Below are positions 1 through 6,161 of a stretch of 7,456 nt of DNA, in pieces. Every line of letters begins with the position of its first letter. The stretch's first letter is position 1. Under the pieces are notes generated by a model. The model searched no databases. It was given only the letters and a program-made list of their open reading frames with translations, and had not been told where the DNA came from. Position numbers and translations under genes: made by a program. Origin of the DNA: Candidatus Bathyarchaeota archaeon (GTDB lineage Archaea; Thermoproteota; Bathyarchaeia; Bathyarchaeales; B26-1); contig JAGTRH010000063.1 of NCBI GenBank assembly GCA_018396795.1, positions 1 through 7,456 on the forward strand, read 5' to 3'.

Positions 1-1450
1 TAATTTGTGTAATAGTTACATCCTGTCTTGAAAAGGCTGAGTTCAAAATTGTAACATTGACAAAGGGGATTCCATTAGTCAACTTGCCGAAATCAAGCAT
101 CAAAATTTTCATATCAACCGAGGGCAATACTAGGCTCTTTGAAACGTTTAGCCCATCTGCAGTGTAAACGGTGATTGTGACCCTTTCTCCCTTAAAGTTC
201 GCCCAGTTAAAACCGCATTTAAATAGCCTTTCTTCTCCAACTAGTATTGTTTGAGGCTCGAAGTCGCTTTCGTTATTGTTGAACATTACCTTTGCAATCT
301 GCGCTTCTTTGATGGAGCATGGCATGTTTTTAATATTTACCAGGAAAAATTCAGTTTCGGTCAAATTGAAGTTTATATGTGCTATTTTTAAAACTATTTG
401 CGGTGGCGTTTTCACTGTCTTTGAAGCGGACATAAATCCCTGCCTTGTGTAAACAGTTACAGTAATGTTCTTATCACGATAATTTTTCCACGGCCAAATA
501 CATTTGAATGTAAGGGCGGTGTTTCTTTCGAGTTTATGTGGAAGCTGTGGATTTGCAAGGCTTCCGCTAATATTGTATTTTGTGTTATTATAATATGTTA
601 GTACAATGTTTGACACATCAACTGACGTAACTGAATTTGCTGAATTAAAAATAGTTATGTTAAGCTCATTCGGGTTTAACTCGTTAAACGTTACATCCAT
701 AACCTGCAAAATTACGGTGGAGGACACATCATTCTTTATTTCACAATTATAACCCTCTGCTGTTTCAATTAGAACAAGGGGATTTTCACGACCTTGCCAA
801 TCAACAAAACATTGGAAATCAAGGGTTTCATTCACCATTATAATCCTTGGAAGGCTTATGCTCATGTTTTCAACGGGCTTCTCATCAAGGTAAAAACGGA
901 TCAAAGTTAAATTTATCGCCGATTTTTCATGGTTTCTAACTGTAACATTAAAGTGTTTACAACTTATCGCCGCATTGAAATACGCTTCAGCCTCTAACTT
1001 CACAAACTTCGTCTCAGATGATCGTGTAGCCCCTGAAGCGTTAAATGCAGACACGTGTACCGTGATGATTTCCCCAGCAAATTTTCCCCAATTCATAATA
1101 CATTTTATTGTCTTGACGCTGCCACGTTGTAGCGGAATAGGAAATTCCTCCGGATCGGTTTCATTTACCCTATAAAGGTTAGGGTCTCCCTTTATGGTTA
1201 AGTATATTTCCGTTATGTTTGTGTCGGAAGGTGAATGTGAAGGGTTCATAACCGTTACATTAAAATATTCTCCATGGTTAACTGGAAAATTAACTTCAGT
1301 AATAACTACACCTACAGTATTTTCTGGTTCCAAGTAAAAATTTGACAGGACCCATATATAGGATAATAGGGCACCTATTATCATGGATAAGAGAACTAGT
1401 AAAATTAAAATGAATGTCGAAATTGCTTTCGTTCCGTTTGTCATGTTCAT
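1..1450 (-). CDS. Membrane-anchored repetitive surface protein, Ig/CARDB-like tandem domains (C-terminus off window)
   Basis: The minus strand is open from an ATG at 1450 to the left edge: 483 codons, no stop, C-terminus missing. Residues 1-8 are a short polar start with K8. Residues 9-33 are one hydrophobic helix ending in Tyr-Ile-Trp, like archaeal type IV pilin-type N-termini; K8-A9/I10 could be a prepilin-peptidase site, or the helix may be a plain anchor. The rest is predicted beta-rich and extracellular, in tandem units starting near residues 46, 152, 247, 352 and 446. Each complete unit has a C-x3-W motif (C117/W121, C214/W218, C317/W321, C412/W416), followed in units 1, 3 and 4 by an alternating T-V-x-V strand. 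There are 16 N-x-S/T sequons after the anchor. A GAGGCGA ribosome site (1459-1465) favours the first of two nearby ATGs. The fold resembles the CARDB/APHP adhesion-like class, but no specific family was recognised. A structural or adhesive surface role is inferred. Confidence 0.85.
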   Translation of the reverse strand, partial: MNMTNGTKAISTFILILLVLLSMIIGALLSYIWVLSNFYLEPENTVGVVITEVNFPVNHGEYFNVTVMNPSHSPSDTNITEIYLTIKGDPNLYRVNETDPEEFPIPLQRGSVKTIKCIMNWGKFAGEIITVHVSAFNASGATRSSETKFVKLEAEAYFNAAISCKHFNVTVRNHEKSAINLTLIRFYLDEKPVENMSISLPRIIMVNETLDFQCFVDWQGRENPLVLIETAEGYNCEIKNDVSSTVILQVMDVTFNELNPNELNITIFNSANSVTSVDVSNIVLTYYNNTKYNISGSLANPQLPHKLERNTALTFKCIWPWKNYRDKNITVTVYTRQGFMSASKTVKTPPQIVLKIAHINFNLTETEFFLVNIKNMPCSIKEAQIAKVMFNNNESDFEPQTILVGEERLFKCGFNWANFKGERVTITVYTADGLNVSKSLVLPSVDMKILMLDFGKLTNGIPFVNVTILNSAFSRQDVTITQI

Positions 1451-1589
1451 TTTTTCTTTCGCCTCAAAATGATTGAAGTAAATCATATTCCAAGAAGTAA
1501 ATAAGTATTCTCCAATGATGCTTGCCTTAATCTTTTAATCGTTAAATTTAAATAGATTATAGTCTGCTCAAGTCTGAGGTGAATTCATC
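1451..1589. promoter_or_regulatory. Divergent intergenic promoter region
   Basis: These 139 bases separate the minus-strand surface-protein gene from the plus-strand oxidoreductase operon, so both promoters must lie here unless transcripts enter from outside. The plus-strand elements are clear. On the minus strand the ribosome site GAGGCGA sits at 1459-1465, and the best TATA-like stretch, CTTATTTA (1505 down to 1498), would place a start near 1475. That minus-strand promoter is a weak call. The palindrome ATTTAAAT at 1546-1553 reads the same on both strands and could in principle serve either direction. Confidence 0.5.
1547..1582 (+). promoter_or_regulatory. TATA box and GAGGTGA ribosome site of the oxidoreductase operon
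   Basis: TTTAAATA at 1547-1554 matches the archaeal TATA consensus and is preceded by AT-rich sequence. Transcription starting about 25 nt downstream would begin near 1575-1578. GAGGTGA at 1576-1582 is a perfect complement to the archaeal 16S 3' end and lies 7 nt before the ATG at 1590, which fixes that start. The predicted leader is therefore very short, barely long enough to contain the ribosome site, so the true transcription start may lie a few bases upstream. Confidence 0.6.
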
Positions 1590-2873
1590 ATGGAATATGA
1601 TGTTTTGATCGTGGGCGCTGGAATCCTAGGTTTATCAACGGCTTATCACATCAAAAATGGTAATCCTCAGTTGAACGTTTTAGTTATTGATAAATTGGGA
1701 GCTGCTGGGCAGGGTAGCACAGCCAAGAGCGCTGCAGCCTTCCGATGTTTATTCTCTTCTCGTACAAATTTTGCTTTGGCTGACTCCTCTGTCGAGTTTT
1801 ATAAACACGTTCAAAATGATTTGAATTTTGATTTGAAGCTGACGTGGGCTGGTTATCTGTGGCTTTTCGATGAGGCAGGATATAGTAGAATGCTTCCGGT
1901 TTTAAAAGATTTAGCTGGCAAGGGTTTTAAGTATGTTGAGTACGACGAAAGTGAATTGGCCAATAAGCTTGATATGAAAACAAACTTCGCTGAAGACGAA
2001 GAAGCCCAGTTAATGAATTTAGGAAACGTCTATAAGGGAATTTTAATTCCAAAGGCTGGATTACTTGATGTGGATTGCCTAGTGAAGTTTTATGAGTCGG
2101 AATTTCTGAAACTTGGAGGCAAAATTCAATTTAACACTGAAGTTACGGAAATTATTGTAGAACCACGCCAGCCCTTAGGTATGCCTGGGGAACCATACTT
2201 CTGGCAAGATGCAGTAGTTGCTGGAGTAAAAACTAACAGGGGCCTAATAAGGGCTAAAAAAACAATAATCGCGGCTGGAGCTTGGTCTCCCCAGCTTCTG
2301 GATCCCATCGGAATCGATTGCTTCATTAAGGCTAAGAAGAGGCAGATCTTCTCCATTAAGGCGAAAACAGACGCTCTGAAAAAGTTGCTTTACAGTAGAG
2401 AATTCACAAACGCGGGATGTTTACCGTTAACGATTCTTCCGAAGCCCTCTGCTTACATCCGACCAGCGCCAGAAGAAGAGGCCTTTTGGGTATCCTTTGC
2501 TGACGAATTTCCAAGGGCCTTTAAGATTGAAGATAATCCTGAACCTGAGGAAAACTTCTATAGATATGGGCTATATCAAGTATTGGTTAAATATTTCCCA
2601 CAGTTTTCAGGCTGCCAACCATTTTCGGCTTTCGCTGGCTTGTATGAAATAAATAGTATTGATGGACAACCATTAGTTTTTGAGGAATATGGCTTAATAG
2701 TTGTTGGTGGTGCAAGCGGCAGCGGTATATTAAAGGCGGATTCAATAGGTAGAATCGCGGCAGCCCTCTACAATGGCGAAGAGTACGCACTGCTTTACGG
2801 GGATAGAAAGTTCAAAGTCAGCGATTTAGGTTTGAAAAATAGGAACGCTGAGCCGGAAAGACTTGTTATTTAG
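1590..2873 (+). CDS. FAD-dependent oxidoreductase, DAO family (amine or amino-acid dehydrogenase-like)
   Basis: This is a cytoplasmic flavoprotein of 427 residues, usual for the DAO family (D-amino-acid dehydrogenase, glycine and sarcosine oxidase relatives). It has an N-terminal Rossmann dinucleotide motif, G9-A-G11-I-L-G14, with D34 at the end of the second strand where the FAD ribose is bound. The GSTAKSAAAFR stretch (42-52) is the family's second FAD loop, A-A-G-A-W-S (228-233) is the central FAD-contact motif, and the C-terminal S-I-D-G-Q-P (356-361) and GGASGSG (373-379) motifs are typical. The His usually seen in that last glycine loop is absent. Family members oxidise C-N bonds of amines or amino acids to imines, which hydrolyse to carbonyl products; the substrate here is unknown. 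In an anaerobe the electron acceptor is unlikely to be oxygen. The start is fixed by GAGGTGA at 1576-1582, and an AOR gene follows after 17 nt, so the pair is probably one operon. Confidence 0.9.
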   Translation: MEYDVLIVGAGILGLSTAYHIKNGNPQLNVLVIDKLGAAGQGSTAKSAAAFRCLFSSRTNFALADSSVEFYKHVQNDLNFDLKLTWAGYLWLFDEAGYSRMLPVLKDLAGKGFKYVEYDESELANKLDMKTNFAEDEEAQLMNLGNVYKGILIPKAGLLDVDCLVKFYESEFLKLGGKIQFNTEVTEIIVEPRQPLGMPGEPYFWQDAVVAGVKTNRGLIRAKKTIIAAGAWSPQLLDPIGIDCFIKAKKRQIFSIKAKTDALKKLLYSREFTNAGCLPLTILPKPSAYIRPAPEEEAFWVSFADEFPRAFKIEDNPEPEENFYRYGLYQVLVKYFPQFSGCQPFSAFAGLYEINSIDGQPLVFEEYGLIVVGGASGSGILKADSIGRIAAALYNGEEYALLYGDRKFKVSDLGLKNRNAEPERLVI

Positions 2874-2890
2874 CCTTTGGGGGACTCGAC

Positions 2891-4723
2891 TTGTTTGGTT
2901 GGAATGGCGTTTTTCTGCAAGTAAACTTGAGCAACAATAAAGCTGTTCCTGAAGGTTATTTGGGGGATTTGGCTGAAAATTTCCTCGGCGGCAGAGGATT
3001 TGCCGTCAAGATTCTATGGGATAGACTTGAACCGAAAATCGATCCGTTATCTCCTAAGAATATAATTGTTTTTGCCTCTGGTCCATTGACAGGATTCGCT
3101 TTGCCAAGTAGTGGAAAAATGGTTGTTGCGGCTAAAAGTCCATTAACTGGTGGTTATGGCGACGGAAACATTGGGACAAATGCTGCTGTTAAAATGCGTG
3201 AAGCTGGCTATGACGCTATAATTGTTGAGGGAAGAGCAAAAAAGCCTATTATTCTACTAATTCAAGGCAAAAAAGTGGAATTTCTCGATGCATCTGATCT
3301 ATGGGGTTTAGGAACATTTGAAACTGAAAGAAGATTGAGGGAGATTTATGGGCGAACAGCTGGCATTTTATGCATTGGTCCAGGCGGAGAAAATCTCGTG
3401 AAATTCGCGAATGTAGTTTCACAAGGTGGTCGCGCAGGCGGCAGACCTGGAATGGGCGCGGTCATGGGTTCAAAGAATTTGAAGGCGGTTGTTATTACGG
3501 ATTCAGGCAGGCTGCCTGCGGCTAATGCCGATAATTTAAAGAAGTTAGGCATGGATGGTTACAAGGATATTTTAGCAAAGCCAAATTACGACTTTTGGAA
3601 ACGACAAGGGACGATGATGACCATAGAATGGAGCCAAGAGAACAGCGTTCTCCCCACATGTAATTACCGCGAGGGAATATTCGAGGATGCGGGGGACATT
3701 GGCGGATTCGCAATGGAGAAAATTAAAATTTCTAACCGTGGATGCCCCCAGTGTAACATGACCTGCGGCAACGTCGTCAGCGATTCTAATGGGGAGGAGT
3801 CTGAACTTGATTATGAGAATGTTGCAATGCTTGGTTCAAACATGGGATTAGGTAACCTAAAGGAAGTTGCAACGCTTAACAGGGTTGCCGACGATTTAGG
3901 CCTAGACACAATTTCTTTAGGCAATGTGATTGGCTTTGCCATGGAAGCCTCTGAGAAAGGACTTATTCAAGAGAAGATTTCTTGGGGCGAATTTAAAAAA
4001 GCCAAAGACTTAATCAATGATATAGCCTATAAACGCGGTTTAGGTAACATGTTAGCCGAAGGAGTTCGTTTTTCAGCTGAAAATCTTGGCGGCAACGCAA
4101 GCCATTGGGCCATGCACGTGAAGGGCTTGGAGATCTCCGCCTATGATTGCCACACTACGCCAGCTATGGCATTATCCTATGCAACCAGCTCCGTTGGAGC
4201 CCACCATAAGGATGCTTGGGTTATTTCTTGGGAAACCAAAGTTGGACGCGAAAGCTACAGCGAGGAGAAAGTTGATAAGGTCATAGAACTTCAACGTATT
4301 CGTGGAGGGGTTTTTGAGTGTTTAACCGTTTGTAGGCTTCCATGGGTTGAGTTGGGCTTTGAGCTTGAGTGGTACCCAAAGTTTCTAGAAGCCGCAACAG
4401 GCTTAAAGATGACATTGGAAGATTTAAACGCCATTGCTGACAGAGTTTTCACTCTGATCCGTGCCTTCTGGATTCGTGAGTACGGTCAGAGTTGGACCAG
4501 CGAAATGGATATCCCGCCAGCAAGGTGGTTTAAAGAACCATTGTCTAAAGGGCCCTTTAAAGGTGTAGCGCTAAATAGAGCAGGATATGAGAACATGCTA
4601 CGGATGTACTACAGAAAAAGAGGTTGGGACGAACGGGGAATGCCAACAAAAACAACGCTGAAAAAACTTGGATTACACGATGTTGTTGAACAACTAGAAA
4701 AATGGACAAAACTTTCTACTTAA
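2891..4723 (+). CDS. Aldehyde:ferredoxin oxidoreductase family, tungsten/molybdopterin enzyme
   Basis: At 610 residues this matches full-length AOR enzymes. Known members oxidise aldehydes to carboxylic acids in the cytoplasm, using a tungsto-bispterin cofactor and one [4Fe-4S] cluster and reducing ferredoxin. The N-terminal domain (about 4-205) shows the opening G-W-N-G, then GGRG (33-36), ASGPLTG (62-68), KSPLTGG (82-88) and GRAGGRPGMGAVMGSKNLKA (180-199), all family hallmarks around the pterin. The C-terminal domain carries the cluster motif C285-x2-C288-x3-C292; the distant fourth ligand is probably C481, with C477 as an alternative. E309 and H438/H439 sit where the family's active-site Glu and His are expected. 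The start is TTG: the next Met is residue 77, and the N-terminus aligns with the family only from this codon. A partial ribosome site GGGGGA (2879-2884) lies 6 nt upstream. No pterin-synthesis gene is adjacent. The substrate is undetermined. Confidence 0.95.
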   Translation: MFGWNGVFLQVNLSNNKAVPEGYLGDLAENFLGGRGFAVKILWDRLEPKIDPLSPKNIIVFASGPLTGFALPSSGKMVVAAKSPLTGGYGDGNIGTNAAVKMREAGYDAIIVEGRAKKPIILLIQGKKVEFLDASDLWGLGTFETERRLREIYGRTAGILCIGPGGENLVKFANVVSQGGRAGGRPGMGAVMGSKNLKAVVITDSGRLPAANADNLKKLGMDGYKDILAKPNYDFWKRQGTMMTIEWSQENSVLPTCNYREGIFEDAGDIGGFAMEKIKISNRGCPQCNMTCGNVVSDSNGEESELDYENVAMLGSNMGLGNLKEVATLNRVADDLGLDTISLGNVIGFAMEASEKGLIQEKISWGEFKKAKDLINDIAYKRGLGNMLAEGVRFSAENLGGNASHWAMHVKGLEISAYDCHTTPAMALSYATSSVGAHHKDAWVISWETKVGRESYSEEKVDKVIELQRIRGGVFECLTVCRLPWVELGFELEWYPKFLEAATGLKMTLEDLNAIADRVFTLIRAFWIREYGQSWTSEMDIPPARWFKEPLSKGPFKGVALNRAGYENMLRMYYRKRGWDERGMPTKTTLKKLGLHDVVEQLEKWTKLST

Positions 4724-4748
4724 ACAAATTAAAATTTGACTATTAACT

Positions 4749-4971
4749 TTATCTGCTTTCTTCGATTCCAAAATCGATTAAATGATCTCTTCCACTTTCA
4801 TACGGTGCTTTTATCCACGCGGCGTTTCTCAGGTGTTTGAGATTCTAACTTCATCTATTATGCCGCTTAGTTACCACAATTTGCGTTACCATCCACATCG
4901 ATTCCTAACCGCTCAGCCACCTTTGTATAATGGTATAATAGTTTTGCATGACATTCGCGACCGCAGTTCAT
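4749..4971 (-). pseudogene. Frameshifted remnant of a LamG-type surface protein C-terminus
   Basis: On the minus strand, 4870-4832 encodes LSGIIDEVRISNT. After a one-base frame change at 4832, the strand from 4832 to the TAA at 4749 continues as LRNAAWIKAPYESG and then RDHLIDFGIEESR. Joined, this matches the closing strands of LamG/concanavalin-like jelly-roll domains in archaeal and bacterial surface proteins, where G-x-IDEVRIS-N and W-I-K-x-x-Y-E-S are recurrent. Just upstream, 4971-4867 is a 34-codon ORF in a third frame, from an ATG, ending in DVDGNANCGN. It abuts the remnant and may be its next segment or chance. No intact reading frame links the three pieces, so the gene is either decayed or carries more than one sequence error. 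It points towards the AOR gene, tail to tail. The parent protein would have been exported; the rest of it is not visible. Confidence 0.6.
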
Positions 4972-4992
4972 AAACAAAGGCATGTATAGTTG

Positions 4993-5127
4993 ATGTCAAA
5001 GCAAATAGCACAGAAAGTGTCATCGCTTAGAAATATTTTTTATCATAATCTAATTCAACGTATTGAACCTACAAATGAAGAATATGAATTGGAAGTTTAT
5101 ATTCGAAAAATGAACCACAAATTTTGA
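4993..5127 (+). CDS. Possible 44-residue hypothetical protein
   Basis: An ATG at 4993 opens a frame of 44 codons ending in TGA at 5125-5127. The product is polar and charged, beginning MSKQIAQKVSSLRN, with an acidic patch (E25, E29, E30, E32, E34) and a basic tail (R38, K39, K43). It has no membrane segment, signal peptide or metal motif. There is no good ribosome site, only an AGG 13 nt upstream. An open frame of this length arises easily by chance in AT-rich DNA, although amino-acid usage looks protein-like. I recognise no family. It may be real, a gene fragment or noise. Confidence 0.25.
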   Translation: MSKQIAQKVSSLRNIFYHNLIQRIEPTNEEYELEVYIRKMNHKF

Positions 5128-5163
5128 TGCAAAATTAACAATGTTTTTTCTCAAGTATGTTAG

Positions 5164-5197
5164 CATATTAGTAAAATCGAAATCGGAATCTGATTTC
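5164..5197 (+). promoter_or_regulatory. Candidate leaderless promoter and inverted repeat before the 5199 gene
   Basis: CATATTA at 5164-5170 is a weak TATA-like element about 30 nt before the ATG at 5199, a distance that would give a leaderless or near-leaderless transcript; this agrees with the lack of any GGAG/GAGG ribosome site. A perfect 6-bp inverted repeat, GAAATC (5179-5184) and GATTTC (5192-5197) with a 7-nt spacer, ends two bases before the start codon. It could be an operator near the transcription start or a chance repeat. Confidence 0.35.
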
Positions 5198-5198
5198 A

Positions 5199-5717
5199 AT
5201 GAAAAGAACAGATATTGCTGGCTTTCTGTTCATACTGTTGAGCCTTTGCATAATTTCGGTTTCGGCCTTTGTCTATGAAACCGCACAGCATACAATCACC
5301 CAGACAATAAAGGAAATTGCAACATTAGCTGTACAAAACTCTGATTTAGGCAACATAGAGGAAGGAGAGACAAAGTCATATAATAAGACTACGGTGGCAA
5401 GCCTTGGCAACATCATAAACATCACAACGACAAAAGATAATGTGTACTTGCACATAGACAGCAACTTAGACTCCTTAAGTACATATTACACCACATACAC
5501 GGTAACTGTAAAATTTGCGGCTGTTGGTAGCGGTTCAAGTCATAATGTAGGTGACACTGCATGCACCATGTCACTGACATCTCCAGATCCCCCTGCAATT
5601 AATTTAGATAAAGCTGGAACCTGGAGATTTGACTTCGAAATATTAACCACCGCAAAGTCGGTAAGCGCAGATCAACCCACAACAGTAACCATCATTGTCA
5701 CGGCAGAAAGCACTTAG
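5199..5717 (+). CDS. Secreted beta-rich protein, possibly a pilin or TasA/AbpX-like fibre subunit
   Basis: The product has 172 residues. Residues 1-5 are a short basic start, 6-23 a hydrophobic segment, and V21-S22-A23 fits a signal peptidase I site, leaving about 149 mature residues. After F24 comes a polar segment (27-47) rich in Thr, Gln and Ile, then a predicted all-beta body: strands around 71-87 (NIINIT, VYLHI), 97-108 (YTTYTVTVKFA) and a closing G-x-W-R-F-D-F-E-I strand (140-148), with a final TTVTIIVTAE strand (161-170). Sequons occur at N62 and N74. I do not recognise a named family with certainty. A small exported Ig-like subunit with a flexible N-terminal strand resembles the TasA/AbpX class of donor-strand fibres, which is a hypothesis only. 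A two-helix membrane protein follows after 14 nt, probably in the same operon. No ribosome site is visible, so translation may be leaderless. Confidence 0.75.
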   Translation: MKRTDIAGFLFILLSLCIISVSAFVYETAQHTITQTIKEIATLAVQNSDLGNIEEGETKSYNKTTVASLGNIINITTTKDNVYLHIDSNLDSLSTYYTTYTVTVKFAAVGSGSSHNVGDTACTMSLTSPDPPAINLDKAGTWRFDFEILTTAKSVSADQPTTVTIIVTAEST

Positions 5718-5731
5718 TCGACTTAGTCCAG

Positions 5732-5995
5732 ATGAAAGAAATGAACAAAAAAACGTTACTATACGCCTTTTTTATTATAACATTTACCATATGGTTAGCT
5801 TTATTGCTTGTTTTCTACTTTCCAACGAGGGTACAGACGGCGCCAATTATTTCCTCGGTCATGGACGGCGCCATAATGACAATCTTCTTAGCATCAACAC
5901 TTCTATCATCCATTACTTCCTTCTTAATAGGCTTGGATAAACTGGGAATGTTGTCTGCTATGAGAAACACTATCAGGAAATATTTCAAATTTTAG
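5732..5995 (+). CDS. Small two-helix membrane protein
   Basis: This 87-residue protein has two predicted transmembrane helices, about 8-30 and 47-68, joined by a short outside loop containing P31, R33, P38 and D45. Both ends are basic (K2, K6, K7 at the start; R78, R82, K83, K86 at the end), so the positive-inside rule predicts both termini in the cytoplasm. An alternative start, Met4 at 5741, would remove three residues; neither start has a strong ribosome site. It lies 14 nt after the secreted-protein gene and is likely co-transcribed with it. A role in handling, anchoring or assembling that secreted partner is a guess from position. No family was recognised and no catalytic residues can be proposed. 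Confidence 0.7.
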   Translation: MKEMNKKTLLYAFFIITFTIWLALLLVFYFPTRVQTAPIISSVMDGAIMTIFLASTLLSSITSFLIGLDKLGMLSAMRNTIRKYFKF

Positions 5996-6120
5996 AGATA
6001 TGGATAAACCTTGACGTGAACTCAAAATTTCTTGACAGCTAATTCTTCATTAAAAATTCCGCCACTTCAGCACAACGTTTAGAGAGGCAACCATAAAACC
6101 AATAATTCTAGACGTATCAC

Positions 6121-6149
6121 TAAATTTACCGAGGATCAACTACTAGGAG
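6121..6149 (+). promoter_or_regulatory. Candidate promoter and ribosome site of the nitroreductase gene
   Basis: TAAATTTA at 6121-6128 is a plausible archaeal TATA element, predicting a transcription start near 6150. A GGAG at 6146-6149 lies 12 nt before the GTG start at 6162, a long spacing, and would fall just outside a transcript starting at 6150. The two signals are therefore hard to reconcile, and the assignment is tentative. Confidence 0.35.
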
Positions 6150-6161
6150 TATGAGCAAAAA

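Larger units (their letters stand above)
4724..5198. other. 475-nt gene-poor interval
   Basis: No intact recognisable gene lies here. From left to right it holds: a short AT-only inverted repeat just after the AOR stop (CAAATT/AATTTG, 4725-4738), which could be a weak 3' end signal; a degraded minus-strand coding remnant (4749-4971); a doubtful 44-codon plus-strand ORF (4993-5127); and an AT-rich promoter-like stretch before the gene at 5199. I see no convincing RNA gene. Confidence 0.6.

Noticed and set aside
975..1175. Plus-strand 66-codon frame
   Set aside because: It is antisense to the long open frame of the surface protein, which has a ribosome site, repeats and domain structure.
4762..4777. 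Inverted repeat TCGATT/AATCGA as a terminator for the AOR operon
   Set aside because: It lies inside the remnant's coding sequence, has a short stem and no following T run, so chance is as likely.
4810..4860. C/D box small RNA on the minus strand (AGATGAAG followed by CTGA)
   Set aside because: The C box is imperfect, no convincing second box pair follows, and the sequence is explained by the protein remnant.
4860..4930. tRNA-like stretch on the minus strand (GGTGGCTGAGCGGTTAGG resembles a tRNA 5' half)
   Set aside because: No matching acceptor 3' strand, anticodon stem or T-arm could be assembled downstream, and the same bases read well as protein remnant.
4782..4973. Plus-strand 63-codon frame
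   Set aside because: It is antisense to the LamG-type remnant, has no ribosome site, and its translation looks like random sequence.
5695..5940. Plus-strand 81-codon frame overlapping the small membrane protein
   Set aside because: It overlaps two better-supported genes in another frame, and its translation lacks the coherent two-helix pattern of the 5732-5995 product.
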